A stretch of 21,915 nt of DNA from Bacteroidales bacterium. Its GTDB lineage: Bacteria > Bacteroidota > Bacteroidia > Bacteroidales > UBA1715. Positions 1 through 10,133 of this stretch are shown piece after piece (position 1 is the stretch's first letter; the number at the start of each line of letters is the position of its first letter). The notes beneath the pieces are model-generated. The model did not search any database. It was not told where the DNA came from and saw only the letters and a list, made by a program, of their open reading frames with translations. The stretch lies in contig JADKDL010000003.1 in the NCBI GenBank assembly GCA_016714605.1, positions 1 through 21,915 of the forward strand, given 5' to 3'. A program made the translations under genes and the position numbers.

Positions 1-74
1 ACGGTACAAGCTACATTTTTTGCCCTCTTCGGTAAGAAGTGAGATCATACCCACTTTTTCCATTGTCCTAGCAT
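1..74 (-). CDS. rplC: 50S ribosomal protein L3, N-terminal fragment
   Basis: L3 is an early-assembly protein of the large ribosomal subunit, bound near the peptidyl transferase centre. Only the first 25 or so codons lie in the window; the rest is beyond base 1. Reading the minus strand from an ATG at 74 and allowing one shift gives the L3 start: M-x-G followed by KVGMISLLTEEGKK, close to the usual KKVGMTSLFTEEGKN. The gene begins 18 bases after the rpsJ stop, the normal S10-operon order, and this supports the call more than the short match does. One frameshift lies within the first ten codons. Confidence 0.72.
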
Positions 75-92
75 TTTTTTCACAAAATTGCG

Positions 93-400
93 TTATCCTT
101 TAATCTCAACTAACTCCACTTGGCAACTCTAATTTCATCAGGGCATCTACGGTTTTAGAAATAGAGACTTGTAAATATCAAGCCGTCTTTTATGACTCGT
201 TAGTTGAAACTGTTCTCGAGATTTCTTGTTTACGTGAGTTGACCGCAATACCGTAAAATCTTTTTGTGAGTTCGGTGGAATCCCCCAGATGAATCTAATT
301 GCAGGATTTGTCTTAACGGTCTTAACAATCTTTTCAACCAGATTTATCTACTAAATTATGATCATAAGACTTTTTAACTTGATTCTTGTTTTTGACTCAT
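93..400 (-). CDS. rpsJ: 30S ribosomal protein S10
   Basis: S10 is a small-subunit protein in the 30S head; as NusE it also takes part in transcription antitermination. The minus-strand reading begins MSQK and then, through several shifts, gives KSYDHNLVDKS, EKIVKTVK, FTVLRSTHVNKKSREQFQLTS, LDIY, MKLELPSG and an ending VEIKG-stop. Its span of 308 bases fits the roughly 101 residues of Bacteroidota S10. It follows fusA by 27 bases and precedes rplC, as in the fused str/S10 operons of this phylum. At least four indels interrupt it. The order and the THVNKKSREQF block make the identification firm; individual residues are unreliable. Confidence 0.88.
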
Positions 401-427
401 GCCTTATTTATTTATATTAATTAATAA

Positions 428-2540
428 TTATCCAACTATTTGCTTTTTTAATCCTTCAAAGCTAAGCTATTTGGACTTTGTTCAAAGTAGGCTAAATTCC
501 ATTGTTGAAGTTGCTCTTCCTGAGGTTATTGTTCTTAAATCTATTTGATAAGCAAACATTGCAGATAAAGGAACTTTAAGCTTTAACGATACTTACATTA
601 TTTCTGGGGATCCTGCCTTGGAGTTGTCACTCTTCTTTATTTAAATCTCCTAGAGCATCACCCATATTCTCTTCAGGGTAACAACTACTATTTTCATTAT
701 TGGCTCAAGAAGTACAGGTTTAGCTTTTCGTGAAGCTTCTTTAAAGCTAATTTTGCACATATTTCAAACGATAATGAACCAGAACCACATCATATGGTAT
801 GAACCACACATCTTTAAGAACCACTTCAAGTGAGTCTAACTGAAATCCAGCAAGCACCATTATTCTGCTTCTTTAAATCCTTTTTGAACTGAAGGAATAA
901 ATTCTCTTTGGGACTTACCACCTTTAACCTCAATCAAATAGGTGTAATCCAACAACATCTGGACCAGCTGGCACTTACAGTTACTAATATACTCTCAAAC
1001 TTACCTCTACCACCAGATTGTTCCTAAATGTCTCCCTGTGATCAACAGTTGAGTGGTATTCATTCTTTATAATTTACTTGTGGGAGCACCTTGATTACAT
1101 TCCAACTTTAAATTCCCTTTTCTTCTTGGCACGATCACGTAGAATTTTCCAAATGTAATTCACCCATTCCACTGATAACCGTTTGACCAGTATCTTGATC
1201 TGTTTTAACTCTAAATGTTGGATCTTCTTCTGCCAATTTTGCCCAAAAAAGCAGTTCTAATTTATCAACACATCTGCTTTGATTTTGGTTTAATTGCCAG
1301 ACCAATAACTGGTTCTGGAAATACACACCATTGATTCAAGTACAATAGGATGTTTTCTTCAACATAAAAGTATCACCTGTTCTAATATCTTTAAACCAAC
1401 TCCCAGCAATATCACCACCTTCAAAGAAAATCAATAGGATTTTGTTTATGTAGCATGCATTTGATAAGTCTAGAGATTCTTTCTTTGCATTACCAGTTCT
1501 AGCATGTAAAATATAAAAACCAGCATCTAAACGTCTGAGTACGCTCTCAAAAACAACGACCTACATAAGGGTCTTACGTTGCTATTTAAATGCAAGTGCA
1601 GTAACGGATCATCAGACCCTGATTTTTCCTCTTCCGCTTTCTGTTTTAGGATTAATTCCCTACAATATTGTATCTTTATCAAGTGGAGAAGGTAATAATT
1701 CCATTACATAATCCAACATTGTTCTTGCACTTGTTTTTAAATGAAGATCCAAGTAACATAGGAACTACCATATTTGAACACAGGCTTTTGCTTAAAGCAG
1801 TAAGAATTTTTTGAGCAGTTATTGTACTAGAATCTTCAAAGAAATTTTTCATTAACTTATCATCAAATTCAGCAATTGATTCAAGTAATTACCTCTCCCA
1901 CTCTTCAACTTCTGCAAGCATATTGTCTGGAATTGGTACTTTGTTAATGTCATTCCCTTGATCTGCATCATTCCAAATAATTCCTCTCTATTGTATACAA
2001 GATCTGCCACACTTTAAATTCATCTTCATCACCGATAGGAAGTTGCAATGGAATAGCATTTCCACCTAGCATTTTTCTAACCTGACGAACAACGTTTAAA
2101 AAGTCAGAACCTTGTCTGTCCATTTTATTAACGAACCCAAGTCTTGTAACTTTATAATTATCAGCTAATCTCCAGTTTGTTTCTGATTGAGGTTCAATAC
2201 CATCAACAGCAGAAAAAGGAATACTAAACCATCAAGAACTCTTTAAAGATCGGTTAACCTCAACTGTAAAATCAACGTGACCCGGGAGTATCAATAATGT
2301 TTATTTTATAGTCTTCTCCTTTATACTTCCAATGACAAGTAGTTGCAGCAGAAGTGATTGTAATACCTCTTTTCTTGCTCCTGCTCCATCCAGTCCATTG
2401 TTGCAGCACCATCATGTACTTCACCAATTTGGTGGTTTACACCTGCATAATACAATATACGCTCGAAAGTTGTAGTTTTTCCTGCATCAATATGAGCTGC
2501 TATACCAATATTTCGGTATATGTTAAGTCTCTCTAGCCAT
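428..2540 (-). CDS. fusA: Translation elongation factor G
   Basis: EF-G is the cytoplasmic GTPase that drives tRNA-mRNA translocation and, with RRF, ribosome recycling. From the ATG at 2540 the minus strand reads MARE, then NIGIAAHIDAGKTT (G1/P-loop), DGAATMDWMEQEQE, GITITSAAT, INIIDTPG-HVDFTVEV (G3) and FVNKMDRQGSDF (G4). Domain II-III blocks follow, including AKLAEEDPTFRVKTD and GQTVISGMGELHLE (about 1150-1240). The C-terminal part has GDLNK, KVPLSAMFAYQ and LRTITSGRATSTMEFS, with a TAA at 428. The 2113-base span equals a full-length protein of about 704 residues. More than ten frameshifts or stops interrupt it. It sits 39 bases after rpsG in the str operon. Breaks in a gene this essential must be errors in the sequence. 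Confidence 0.93.
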
Positions 2541-2579
2541 TTTTAGTATTCAATAATATATTTCTTCTTTAATTCAATA

Positions 2580-3054
2580 TTAAAATCTGAAGTGTGAAAA
2601 GAAAGCTTTATTTGCTTCCAGCCATTCTATGAGTATCTCCTTCTTTTGTAAGCGGCACCTCTTCATTATATGCAGAAAGTATTTCAGCAGCAAGTTTATC
2701 TCTCCTTAATTTACCGCCTCTTTTCTTAGCATACATTATCAAATTTTTCATTCCGATAGATTGTCTTCTATCTGGTCTGATTTCTGAAGGAATTTGAACA
2801 CGAGAATGCTCCACCAACTCTTCTACTTCTTACTTCAACTAGTGGTACATTTTTCAAGTGCTTTTTCCAAACATCAAGAGCGGTAACATTCTCCAGCTGA
2901 TTTTATTTCAACTATTTCAATAGCTCCATAGAATATATCATAAGCGGTTGATTTTTCCGTGAAGCATTATATTATTTACAAATCTAGATACAACAACTTC
3001 TTTGAATTTTGGATCTGGAAGAACAATTCTCTTCTTAGGATTAGCCTTTCTCAT
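2580..3054 (-). CDS. rpsG: 30S ribosomal protein S7
   Basis: S7 nucleates assembly of the 30S head and contacts tRNA at the E site. The minus-strand ATG at 3054 gives MRKANPKKRIVLPDPKFKEV, VSRFVNNIMLHGK, and, after shifts, AYDIFYGAIEIVE, EVRSRRVGGA, SEIRPDRRQSIGMKNLI, KRGGKLRRDKLAAEIL and HRMA. One apparent stop occurs at 2608; a single shift just before it restores the conserved ending EANKAFFSHFRF, with a TAA at 2580. The 475-base span matches the 158-residue Bacteroidota S7. It lies 26 bases after rpsL and 39 before fusA. About four indels are present. Confidence 0.92.
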
Positions 3055-3080
3055 TTCTTATATATTTAATCTATAGAATT

Positions 3081-3451
3081 TTATTTACTTTTGGCTCTTT
3101 TTGTTCCGTATTTTGATCTTCTTTGTTTTCTACCATCTACACCAGATGCATCTAATGCGCCTCTAACTAAGTGATATCTAACCCTTATAAATCTTTCACT
3201 CTACTCCTCTAACTAAAAACAATCGAGTGCTCTTGTAGATGAGGACCTTCTCCTGGTATATAAGCATTCACTTCTTTGCCATTAGTCAGTCTTACCTTGC
3301 AACTTTTCTCATTGCAGAGTTTGGTTTTAGGTGTTGTGTAAACTCTCACACAAACTCCTCTTCTTTGAGGACACTGATCTAGAGAAGGAGATTTACTTTT
3401 ATCTACTAACTTAACTCTACCTTTTCTTACTAATTGTTGAATAGTTGGCAT
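3081..3451 (-). CDS. rpsL: 30S ribosomal protein S12
   Basis: S12 lines the decoding centre and is the streptomycin-resistance target. The ATG at 3451 opens MPTIQQLVRKGRVKLVDKSK. The text reads VYTTPKTKLCNEKSCKVRLTN where S12 should have PKKPNSAMRKVAKVRLTN; shifting frame for about 30 bases gives exactly KPNSAMRKVA, so a paired deletion and insertion cause the difference. A further shift near 3212 separates GEGPHLQEHSIV from the C-terminal GVRYH, RGALDASGVDGR and RSKYGTKRAKSK. It is first in the str operon, with a promoter-like box about 57 bases upstream. Residues around K43 and K88 cannot be used to predict streptomycin resistance in this text. Confidence 0.95.
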
Positions 3452-3507
3452 ATTCTTTATATCATTATTTTTTAAATCATTTACTTAACATATTCTAAAT
3501 CGGGTTG

Positions 3508-3515
3508 CAAAGGTA
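3508..3515 (-). promoter_or_regulatory. Bacteroidota -7 promoter box upstream of rpsL
   Basis: The minus strand carries TACCTTTG, a perfect match to the TAnnTTTG -7 element used by the Bacteroidota primary sigma factor. It lies about 57 bases before the rpsL ATG in an AT-rich intergenic region, so it is well placed to drive rpsL-rpsG-fusA-rpsJ. No clear TTTG -33 element is visible upstream, where the sequence is nearly all A and T. Confidence 0.5.
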
Positions 3516-3691
3516 AAAATTATTTTTTCATTTTCACTGTATTTATTATTTTTTTTTTTTGAATAATTAATTTATTGTTTTCAAATTTAACAATTGAGTA
3601 ACAGTGATTCAAACCCTTTAGCGAGGCTAAATCAACTATCATTAAAATTACAAATTATATTATAATAGAAATATTGTTTCTCTAAAGGAAT

Positions 3692-3699
3692 TATATTTG
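3692..3699 (+). promoter_or_regulatory. Possible -7 promoter box for the helicase gene
   Basis: TATATTTG fits the Bacteroidota TAnnTTTG element, and a TTG occurs 16 bases earlier (3673-3675) as a possible -33 element. The helicase ATG at 3715 follows so closely that the leader would be only about ten bases long. Either the transcript is nearly leaderless, the real start is slightly further on, or this is a chance match in AT-rich DNA. Confidence 0.3.
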
Positions 3700-3714
3700 C
3701 AAAAAAAAGATGCA

Positions 3715-5933
3715 ATGATAGAATTATTAGAAGGTTAAATACTCAGCAAGAGCAACACTGAAAATTGACGATCATCATTAATTATTGCAGGCGCAGGTTC
3801 GGGAAAGACAAGAGTTCTTGCTATAGAATAGCTTATCTATTATCAAAAGGTGTTTATTCCTCTAAAATTTTGTCTTTAACCCTTACAAATAAGGCTGCGT
3901 CAGAAATGAAAGATAGAATTGACTTAATAGTGGAAAGGAGTCAACCACACAATTGTGGATGGGAACTTTTCATTCAATTTTTCAAGAATACTAAGGATTG
4001 AAGCCGAAGCAATAGGATTTTCATCAAACTTTACAATTTATGATTCACAAGACAGTAAAAATCTATTAAAAGAAAATAAGTGATTTGCATTTAGATGTTG
4101 AAAAATATAAAGCAAAACGAAATATTATCAATAATATCGAAAGCAAAAAAAAATAATTTAATTACTGCTGATATTTACGCTTCAAATCCGGCATACTTTA
4201 AGAAAGATAATCAATCAGGTAAAAGTCAGATTGGGCAAATCCATAAAATATACACTAACCGATGTAAAGATCGGATGCTATGGATTTTGATGATTTACTT
4301 GAATACAAACATTTTATTCAGGGACAACCTGAGATTTTAGAAAAATACAAAAAAAGATTTCAATATATACTTGTAGATGAGTATCAAGATACGAATTTCT
4401 CTCAATACCTTATTATTAAAAAATTATCAGAACAACATAGAAATTTATGTGTTGTTGGCGATGATGCTCAAAGTATCTACTCTTTTAGAGGTGCAAAATT
4501 GAGAATATTTTAAATTCCAGAACAGACTACCCAGACTTTTCATTATTTAAACTTGAACAAAATTATAGATCGACGCAAACAATTGTAGATGCAGCAAATA
4601 GCCTGATTAAAAAAACTTAGAACAAATTCCAAAAAATTCATTTCAAGCAATTCAATAGGAGAAAATTAAGCTTTAAAAATCGATGACTGATACGGAAGAA
4701 GGGTATCTCATTGCAAATATGATATCTAAACAAGTAGAAAATGGAAACCAAACTCCGACTTTGCTATTTTATATCGCACCAATGCACAATCTACGATTTT
4801 TGAAGAAGCGCTAAATAGATCATGGAATTCTCAAAAGATATGGAGGCATTCATTTTCCCAAAGAAAAGAAATTAGATACTTCTAGCTTATTTCAGAATGC
4901 ATGAAAACTTAGAGATGAATAGCGCTTTGAGAGAATAATAAATTATCCAGCAAGAGGAATTGGCGAAACCACTTTTGACAGACTCAAGATTAATTGCTCA
5001 AGAAAACGAGATAAATATTTGGGATGTAATTATAAATATTGAAAACGCGCAAAATATATTCAATACTGGAACAACAAAAAATAATATCATTTCGTAATCC
5101 TTATTTTTCTTTCCATCAATGAAATAGAGACATTTTGACGGCTATAATTTATCAAACAGAATTTAATGAATCAGGAATAATTCAAACCCTAAAAAAAAAG
5201 CGATAATACAAATAGAAGGTAAAACGAGCAGCTGGAAAACATTGAGGAACTCTCAATGGTATTAAAGAATTTTCTGAGAATGAGGGAGAATACAAAACTA
5301 TACACTACTTTTAGAGAAAATTGCATTGTTGATCGATATAGATACAAATGAGAAAGAAAAACACAAACAAGGTTACGCTTATCGACCATTCACTCTGCAA
5401 AAGGGTTGGAATTTTAAGCATTGTTATTGTTGGTCTTGAGGAAAATCTATTCCTCTTCACTAATGAGTTTGGATTCTGAAAAATGTGGTAGAAGAGGAGC
5501 GTTGATTATTCTATGTAGCACTTACTAGGGCAGAAGAAACAGTAACACTGAGTTATGCTGTTTCAAGAAGAAAATGGGGAAAATTGGTGAATAACAACCT
5601 AGTCGATTTATAAATGAAAATAGATAGCGTATATAGAATCGGAGGTGCCAAAGTCAACAAGAATAGGGATTTTTACCGAAAAAAAGGGATTTATGCGCCG
5701 CAAATAATACTAGTGGATTCTCGAAATTTATAAATAATCAAAATGAAAATTTCTATACCCGATTCATCCGATAAATTAAAAACAGGAATGTATGTAGAGC
5801 ATCACATTTGGAAAAGGTAAAATACTTGACATAGAAGGTGATATGCCAAATACTAAAGCAACAATACATTTTGAAATTGCAGGACAAAAAAATTATTTCT
5901 AAAATTTGCAAAACTAAAATTGTATTAGAATAG
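3715..5933 (+). CDS. uvrD: UvrD/PcrA-type ATP-dependent DNA helicase
   Basis: A superfamily 1A 3'-5' helicase acting in nucleotide excision repair, mismatch repair and removal of RecA or stalled forks. The reading starts MIELLEG-LNTQQEQALKI. Motif I is AGAGSGKT (3787-3810); KAASEMKDRI follows; motif II is DEYQDT (4376-4393); motif III is GDDAQSIYSFRGA (4454-4495); motif IV is LEQNYRSTQTIVDAAN (from about 4552); motif V/VI includes HSAKGLEF, VGLEENLFP (about 5430) and YVALTRAEETVTLSYA (about 5515). The C-terminal KVKIL-type domain ends KFAKLKIVLE at a TAG at 5931. The 2219-base span is near the usual 740-780 residues. About 15 shifts or stops break it. UvrB at the other end of the window is a functional partner but is not linked. 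PcrA and UvrD cannot be separated here. Confidence 0.9.
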
Positions 5934-6002
5934 GAAATGAAATAAAATATCGAATAACAAACTACTTTTACATAAATAAAATTTCATTTATTCTAATTTT
6001 TA

Positions 6003-6022
6003 TTTACATTTTGCAATGTAAA
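6003..6022. repeat. Perfect inverted repeat in the helicase-DUF4290 intergenic region
   Basis: TTTACATT-TTGC-AATGTAAA forms an 8-bp perfect stem with a 4-base loop, in the 229-base gap between the helicase stop (5933) and the DUF4290 start (6163). No T-tract follows on either strand, so an intrinsic terminator is unlikely. It could be a dyad operator or a chance AT-rich palindrome. The rest of this gap holds no open frame or RNA gene that I recognise. Confidence 0.4.
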
Positions 6023-6089
6023 CATTGAATATAGAAAAGATTAGCATTATTAACTTGAATTCCTCGACTTCATTTCCATGCTGATGAGT

Positions 6090-6120
6090 TTGAATATTAT
6101 TGTCAATCAAGACAATTCAA
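6090..6120. repeat. Bulged hairpin upstream of the DUF4290 gene
   Basis: The right arm GACAATTCAA pairs completely with TTGAA and TTGTC on the left, which are separated by a 5-base bulge; the loop is AATCAA. It ends 42 bases before the DUF4290 start, so it would lie in the 5' leader if transcription begins upstream. It has no match to a riboswitch family known to me. Confidence 0.3.
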
Positions 6121-6162
6121 TGGATAAAGTGTGATTCAAAAACAAAACAAATTTTCAACATA

Positions 6163-6843
6163 ATGAGATATAACACAGTAGAAAATAAACTTATTCTACC
6201 TGAATACGAGCAGAAACATACAAAAAATGGCAGAACATCTGCTCACCATTGAAGATAAAGAAAAAGAACAAGAGCCGCAAATGAACTCAGCAATTATGGG
6301 CAATATGTTCTCACTTAAGAGACATAAAAGATTTCAAACACAAACTTTGGGATCACTTAAATGCAATGACAAATTATAAATTAGATATTGAATACCCATA
6401 TAAAATAAAAAGAGTTGATGAGCCATAAGCCCGACAAACTCCCTTGGCAACAATAACCATATTAGATTCTAGACATTATGGTAGAATACTTCAGAAATTA
6501 ATAGCAAAATCGGCAGAAATTGAGAGCAAAGAAGAACGCCAAATCTTAATTCAACTTATTGCAAATCACATGAAAAAACTTTATGTGACTTGAACTTGAA
6601 ATCGGTATTCGATGAATTAGTCTCTGCAGATTTAGCAACTCTTTCAAACGGGAAACTAATACCAAACAACAATTTAAGACTTGCTAATGTTCAAATAGTT
6701 CAAAAGCACCTATTTTATCAAATAACAATAACAGAAATAACAATAACAACAACAACAATAATAACAACAATAACAAGAAAAGAAACCTCAACCAAACTAA
6801 TATTAAAGGGCAAACCAAAAAAGGAGATAATGAGCGTCTTTAA
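6163..6843 (+). CDS. DUF4290 family protein with poly-asparagine tail
   Basis: A conserved Bacteroidota protein of unknown function, almost always next to murA. The start MRYNTVENKLILPEY is followed across shifts by HLLTIEDKEK, RAANELS, HLRDI-DFKHKLWDHL, YKLDIEYPY, RHYGRILQKLIAKSAEIESKEERQILIQLIANHMKK and LKSVFDELVSADLATLSNGK, matching the family along its length. The C-terminus is unusual: N4-R-N13 encoded by AAC/AAT codons at 6721-6774, then a basic tail KKRNLNQTNIKGQTKKGDNERL. The stop at 6841-6843 overlaps the first 14 bases of murA in another frame, which suggests translational coupling. Several shifts break the first 400 bases. The tail frame is inferred, because a shift lies just before it (about 6700-6720). 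Confidence 0.82.
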
Positions 6844-8129
6844 AATAAATGAGGTAAGTGGCTTAAAAGGAGAAATTGTAATTCAAGGAGCCAAAAATGA
6901 AGCATTTGAAGTACTTTTGTGCTGTTTTATTAACATCGCAAACGGTAACAATAAAAATATTCCAAACATTAGGAGATGTGAATAAACTCATTGAACTACT
7001 AATAGTTTAGAGTACAAGTAACCCCAAATTAACGAATCTACATACGGCCTTCAAAGCTGAAACATAAATTTGATTATCTATACACAGAAATTTCTAAGGA
7101 AATTTGACGGGGCCTGAGAGGTTCAATTATGATATCATAGGGACTCTTTTAGCTGGTTTGGAATAGAATTATAACCCACACCCGGGAGGTGATAAAATAG
7201 GAAGACAATGATTAGCTACCACTCTTATAGGTTTTGAAAAATTAGCGCAACGTTTAGTTACAGCAACAGTTAACTGCTTATACAAAGTAGAAAGCAAAAC
7301 TCAAGGGTTGCTATATGTTGCTTGATGAAGCTTCGGTAACAGGAACTGCAAATTTAGTTATGGCAGCTGTACTTGCAGAAGGCAAAACAACAATATATAA
7401 TGCTGCTTGCGAACCATACATACAGCAACTTTGCACCATGCTCAATAAAATGGGAGCAAAATATCGGGAATTGCATCAAATTTACTAGAAATAGAAGGCG
7501 TTATGAACTCAAAGGTTGCGAGCACGGAATACTACCTGATATGATTGAAGTAGGCAGCTTTATTGGTTTGGCTGTGATGACCGGGTTCAGAAATAACTAT
7601 TAAAAAATTCCGGATATGAACATTTAGGTGTTATTCCAGATGCATTTAGAAAATTAGGATCGAAATAATAAAGAAAAATGATGATATAATAATTCCGCAA
7701 CAAAACATTTATAAAATACCAACATTTATTGATGGGTCTATTGTGACCATTGCAGACGCCCTTGGCCAGGGCTTACACCCGACTTATTATGTATTTTGGT
7801 AGTTGCAACTCAAGCAAAAAGGAAGTGTACTTATACACCAGAAGATGTTTGAAAGCAGATTGTTTTTTGTAGATAAATTAATAGATATGGGTTGCAGAAT
7901 AATACTTTGCGATCCGCATAGAGCAACTGTTATAGGACTAGGTGGCGAACAGAAACTACGAGCTACAAACATGACTTCTCCTGATATTAGAGCCGGAGTA
8001 GCACTCCTTATTGCAGCATTATCGGCAGAGGGAACGAGTACTATCCACAATATAGAACAAATAGACAGAGGTTACCAAGACATTGACAAACGTCTCAACG
8101 CTATTGGTGCTGATATCATTAGAATATAG
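6830..8129 (+). CDS. murA: UDP-N-acetylglucosamine 1-carboxyvinyltransferase MurA, Cys-to-Asp active-site form
   Basis: MurA transfers enolpyruvate from PEP to UDP-GlcNAc, the first committed step of peptidoglycan synthesis, in the cytoplasm. The ATG at 6830 gives MSVFKINEVSGLKGEIVIQG with the substrate-binding AKNEA. Further blocks are NIPNIRDVNKLIELL, FDLRGS-like text near 7105, EASVTGTANLVMAAVLAEGK (about 7326), GCEHGILPDMIEVGSFIGLA, FVDKLIDMGCRIILCDPHRA and the C-terminal TNMTSPDIRAGVALLIAALS ending in GYQDIDKRLNAIGADIIRI. The loop that usually carries catalytic Cys115 reads PGGDKIG at 7182-7202, with Asp at 7191-7193; such enzymes are inherently fosfomycin-insensitive. AAGGAG lies just before the start. 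The length of 1300 bases is normal for about 433 residues. Around eight shifts are present. Confidence 0.93.
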
Positions 8130-8142
8130 AAAAAAAATCAGC

Positions 8143-8957
8143 TTATCGGAAAGTGACTTCAGGCATGTTTAATAATTTTATAAAATAAACAGCTGACTGA
8201 AAATTGACAATAGGTAAATCGCCCTTGATTTCGCGTTCTTTCCTTTCATTTGGCAATGTTGTAGGCAAATCGGTTTTTAGAGTACGCTGTACTCCTCCTA
8301 TGTTAATCACAATATCGGCCTTTCCTTTAAAAGAAACCTCTTTGGTCGATTTATTCTCTACAACTAAGTAAGGTATATACTTCATTATAGGACTTCCACC
8401 TGTTTGCGAAAGTTCAGCAACTCTTATTTTCTTATAATACACAAAAATTCATATCGTAAAAATTACCAACAAGCAACAGGTTTTTCAGTTAAAGCAATTT
8501 TTTCAGGATTTGCAACAGCTTCTAAGGTTACTATTTTATCTTCTATAATGTTTCCACTAATAGAGACTAGTTTATAAACAGCATCAACATCAAACTTTTC
8601 TGAAATAAAAAAGATATATCAGTCTTAACATCTAAAATAAAATCAGATATTTTTTCTTTTCAGACTTAATAACTGTTTTGAAATACCGCATACTGTTAGT
8701 CGTTGTTTTTGAATACTCAACATATATTTCAGTCTCTGCAATATGCTTACTCACACCGCTATTACTCACAAATGCTTTTACCAAAAAATTGACGAAGCAA
8801 TTTCTGCATTCATATCAATTGATACATCTCCTTTCTGATAAACAAGACCACTCAATTTAACAGAATCTTTTATAGGAATAATCACAGATTTTGTGACACT
8901 CTGAGCTTGAATAATATTAGATATTCCAATAACTAAAAACAATAAAACTATTCTCAT
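8143..8957 (-). CDS. Secreted protein of unknown function
   Basis: I do not recognise this gene. The minus-strand ATG at 8957 gives a clear signal peptide, MRIVLLFLVIGISNIIQAQS, with likely cleavage after AQA-type residues, so the product is exported. Joined frames then give SVTKSVIIPIKDSVKLSGLV, NFLVKAFVSNSGVSKHIAET, EKFDVDAVYKLVSISGNIIE and a long clean C-terminal frame (8143-8442) with PYLVVENKSTKEVSFKGKAD and INIGGVQRTLKTDLPTTLP. The alternating hydrophobic pattern suggests a beta-sandwich. Total length is about 270 residues with three or four frameshifts. It starts 65 bases after the panE stop on the same strand and converges on murA, with only 13 bases between the stops. Confidence 0.6.
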
Positions 8958-9022
8958 GGTTATTTTATTTTTTGTTTATATCGCAATATAAGATAAAAAA
9001 ATTCAATTTAATCTGATAAAAC

Positions 9023-9935
9023 TCAAATTCGTTGTTTCAAAGTATCATAGGCTTTATTGTGGAAAAGGAACATTCAAGCTTAATTCACGCGATTTTTCAA
9101 CTACAAATCCGGTAAAAACGTCTATTTCAGGATAAATGCCATTCTGAAAATCTAACTGCATGGAAGTAGCAGTATCATAAGGAATTGTCTTAGCTCTTTT
9201 TCAAAGCAGCATCAAAATATTATCTTCAAGTTCAACGCCCATAGACTTGGACAAAATAACTAGCTCGGCAAATAATCCTTTCCGGTAATCAAAAGCTTCT
9301 ACATTTTCAAAACAGCTCCAATAGGATTTGGTATAATGACGCAACAGTGGCAAACGGACATATAAAAAATATTTCTTCCAGACTTCTAAAGTAATATTCT
9401 CAGTGAGTTTGCATTTAATGCCTGCTTTTGAAAAAATACTGACAAAAGTATAGTTAGAAACATCAAAACATCTGATCCAAAATAGAGCAAATCCTGCCCC
9501 ACCCTTTTGCACTACAACTTTGGGAGAATCGATGCTTGCACTTACATAAATACAACCATTAAGAATAATATTTTCAGGAAATATTTCTTGTAATAATTTG
9601 GCATTATTTACTCCATTTAACGTTGATAATAAAATGGTTTCAGCGTGAATTGCTCCTTTTAATGATTGAGCTGTCGAAATAAAATCTTTGGCTTTAACAG
9701 AAAATACATTAAATCAAAAAGGAGTAAATCTTTAACAGAATCATATATATAGCATTAGGTCTTGCTGTTATTCGTTCTTTGGCAATATAACTAAGACCGT
9801 TAGGTTTCTATAGCATTTTATGATTACCTCTCTGCATAAAAGAAATGGTATGAATACCTGAATTGGCATATTTTAAAGATAATTTAGCCCCGAGATAACC
9901 ACCAATACCACAATACCTACAACCAAAACATTCAT
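9023..9935 (-). CDS. panE: 2-dehydropantoate 2-reductase (ketopantoate reductase)
   Basis: Reduces ketopantoate to pantoate with NADPH in pantothenate/coenzyme A synthesis. The minus-strand ATG at 9935 begins MNVLVVGI and, after one shift, GGIGGYLGAKLS, the dinucleotide-binding GxGxxG of the Rossmann domain. Next come FMQRG-HK, SVKDLL, LLSTLNGVNN and ENIILNGCIYVSASIDSPKV, then the C-terminal helical domain with GIKCKLTENITLEVWKKYFF, ENVEAFDYRKGLFAELVILS and the ending AYDTLKQRI. The LNGVNN block, with an Asn that binds substrate in this family, is present. The 913-base span (about 304 residues) is normal. Several shifts are present, for example near 9340-9370. Another reductase of the same fold is possible, but the motif set fits PanE/ApbA well. 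Confidence 0.85.
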
Positions 9936-10133
9936 ACCCATATACTTAAAAGATTAAAATAATATTTAATTCAGAAACCCTGATACATCACTAAATAATG
10001 GCTTCGTAACGAAAAAACAACTTAATGGCAATATCTGAACTATTAATAACATAGACCACAAAATTAGTAATAAAATATTACTTTGCAGAACTATTAGAAA
10101 TGATGTCAAAGTCTTATCGCAAAGTGTTGGCAA

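Noticed and set aside
3606..3622. GATTCAAACCC, resembling a tRNA T-loop
   Set aside because: No acceptor, D-arm or anticodon arm can be folded around it.
1..5933. Pseudogene erosion as in an obligate endosymbiont
   Set aside because: Ribosomal proteins and EF-G would all be dead. Breaks are compensating small indels, and the spans of the genes are close to full length.
6081..6088. CTGATGAG, the core sequence of hammerhead ribozymes
   Set aside because: No CGAAA partner and no flanking stems I, II and III could be drawn, so it is a chance match.
6590..6985. A single open frame that appears to fuse the DUF4290 protein to the MurA N-terminus
   Set aside because: A shift at 6700-6720 switches frame. 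The Thr/Ile-rich stretch is the poly-Asn run read out of frame, and MurA has its own ATG with AAGGAG upstream at 6821-6826.
7787..8050. Open frame antisense to murA
   Set aside because: The plus strand over the same bases encodes clear MurA C-terminal motifs, and the antisense product has no recognisable feature.
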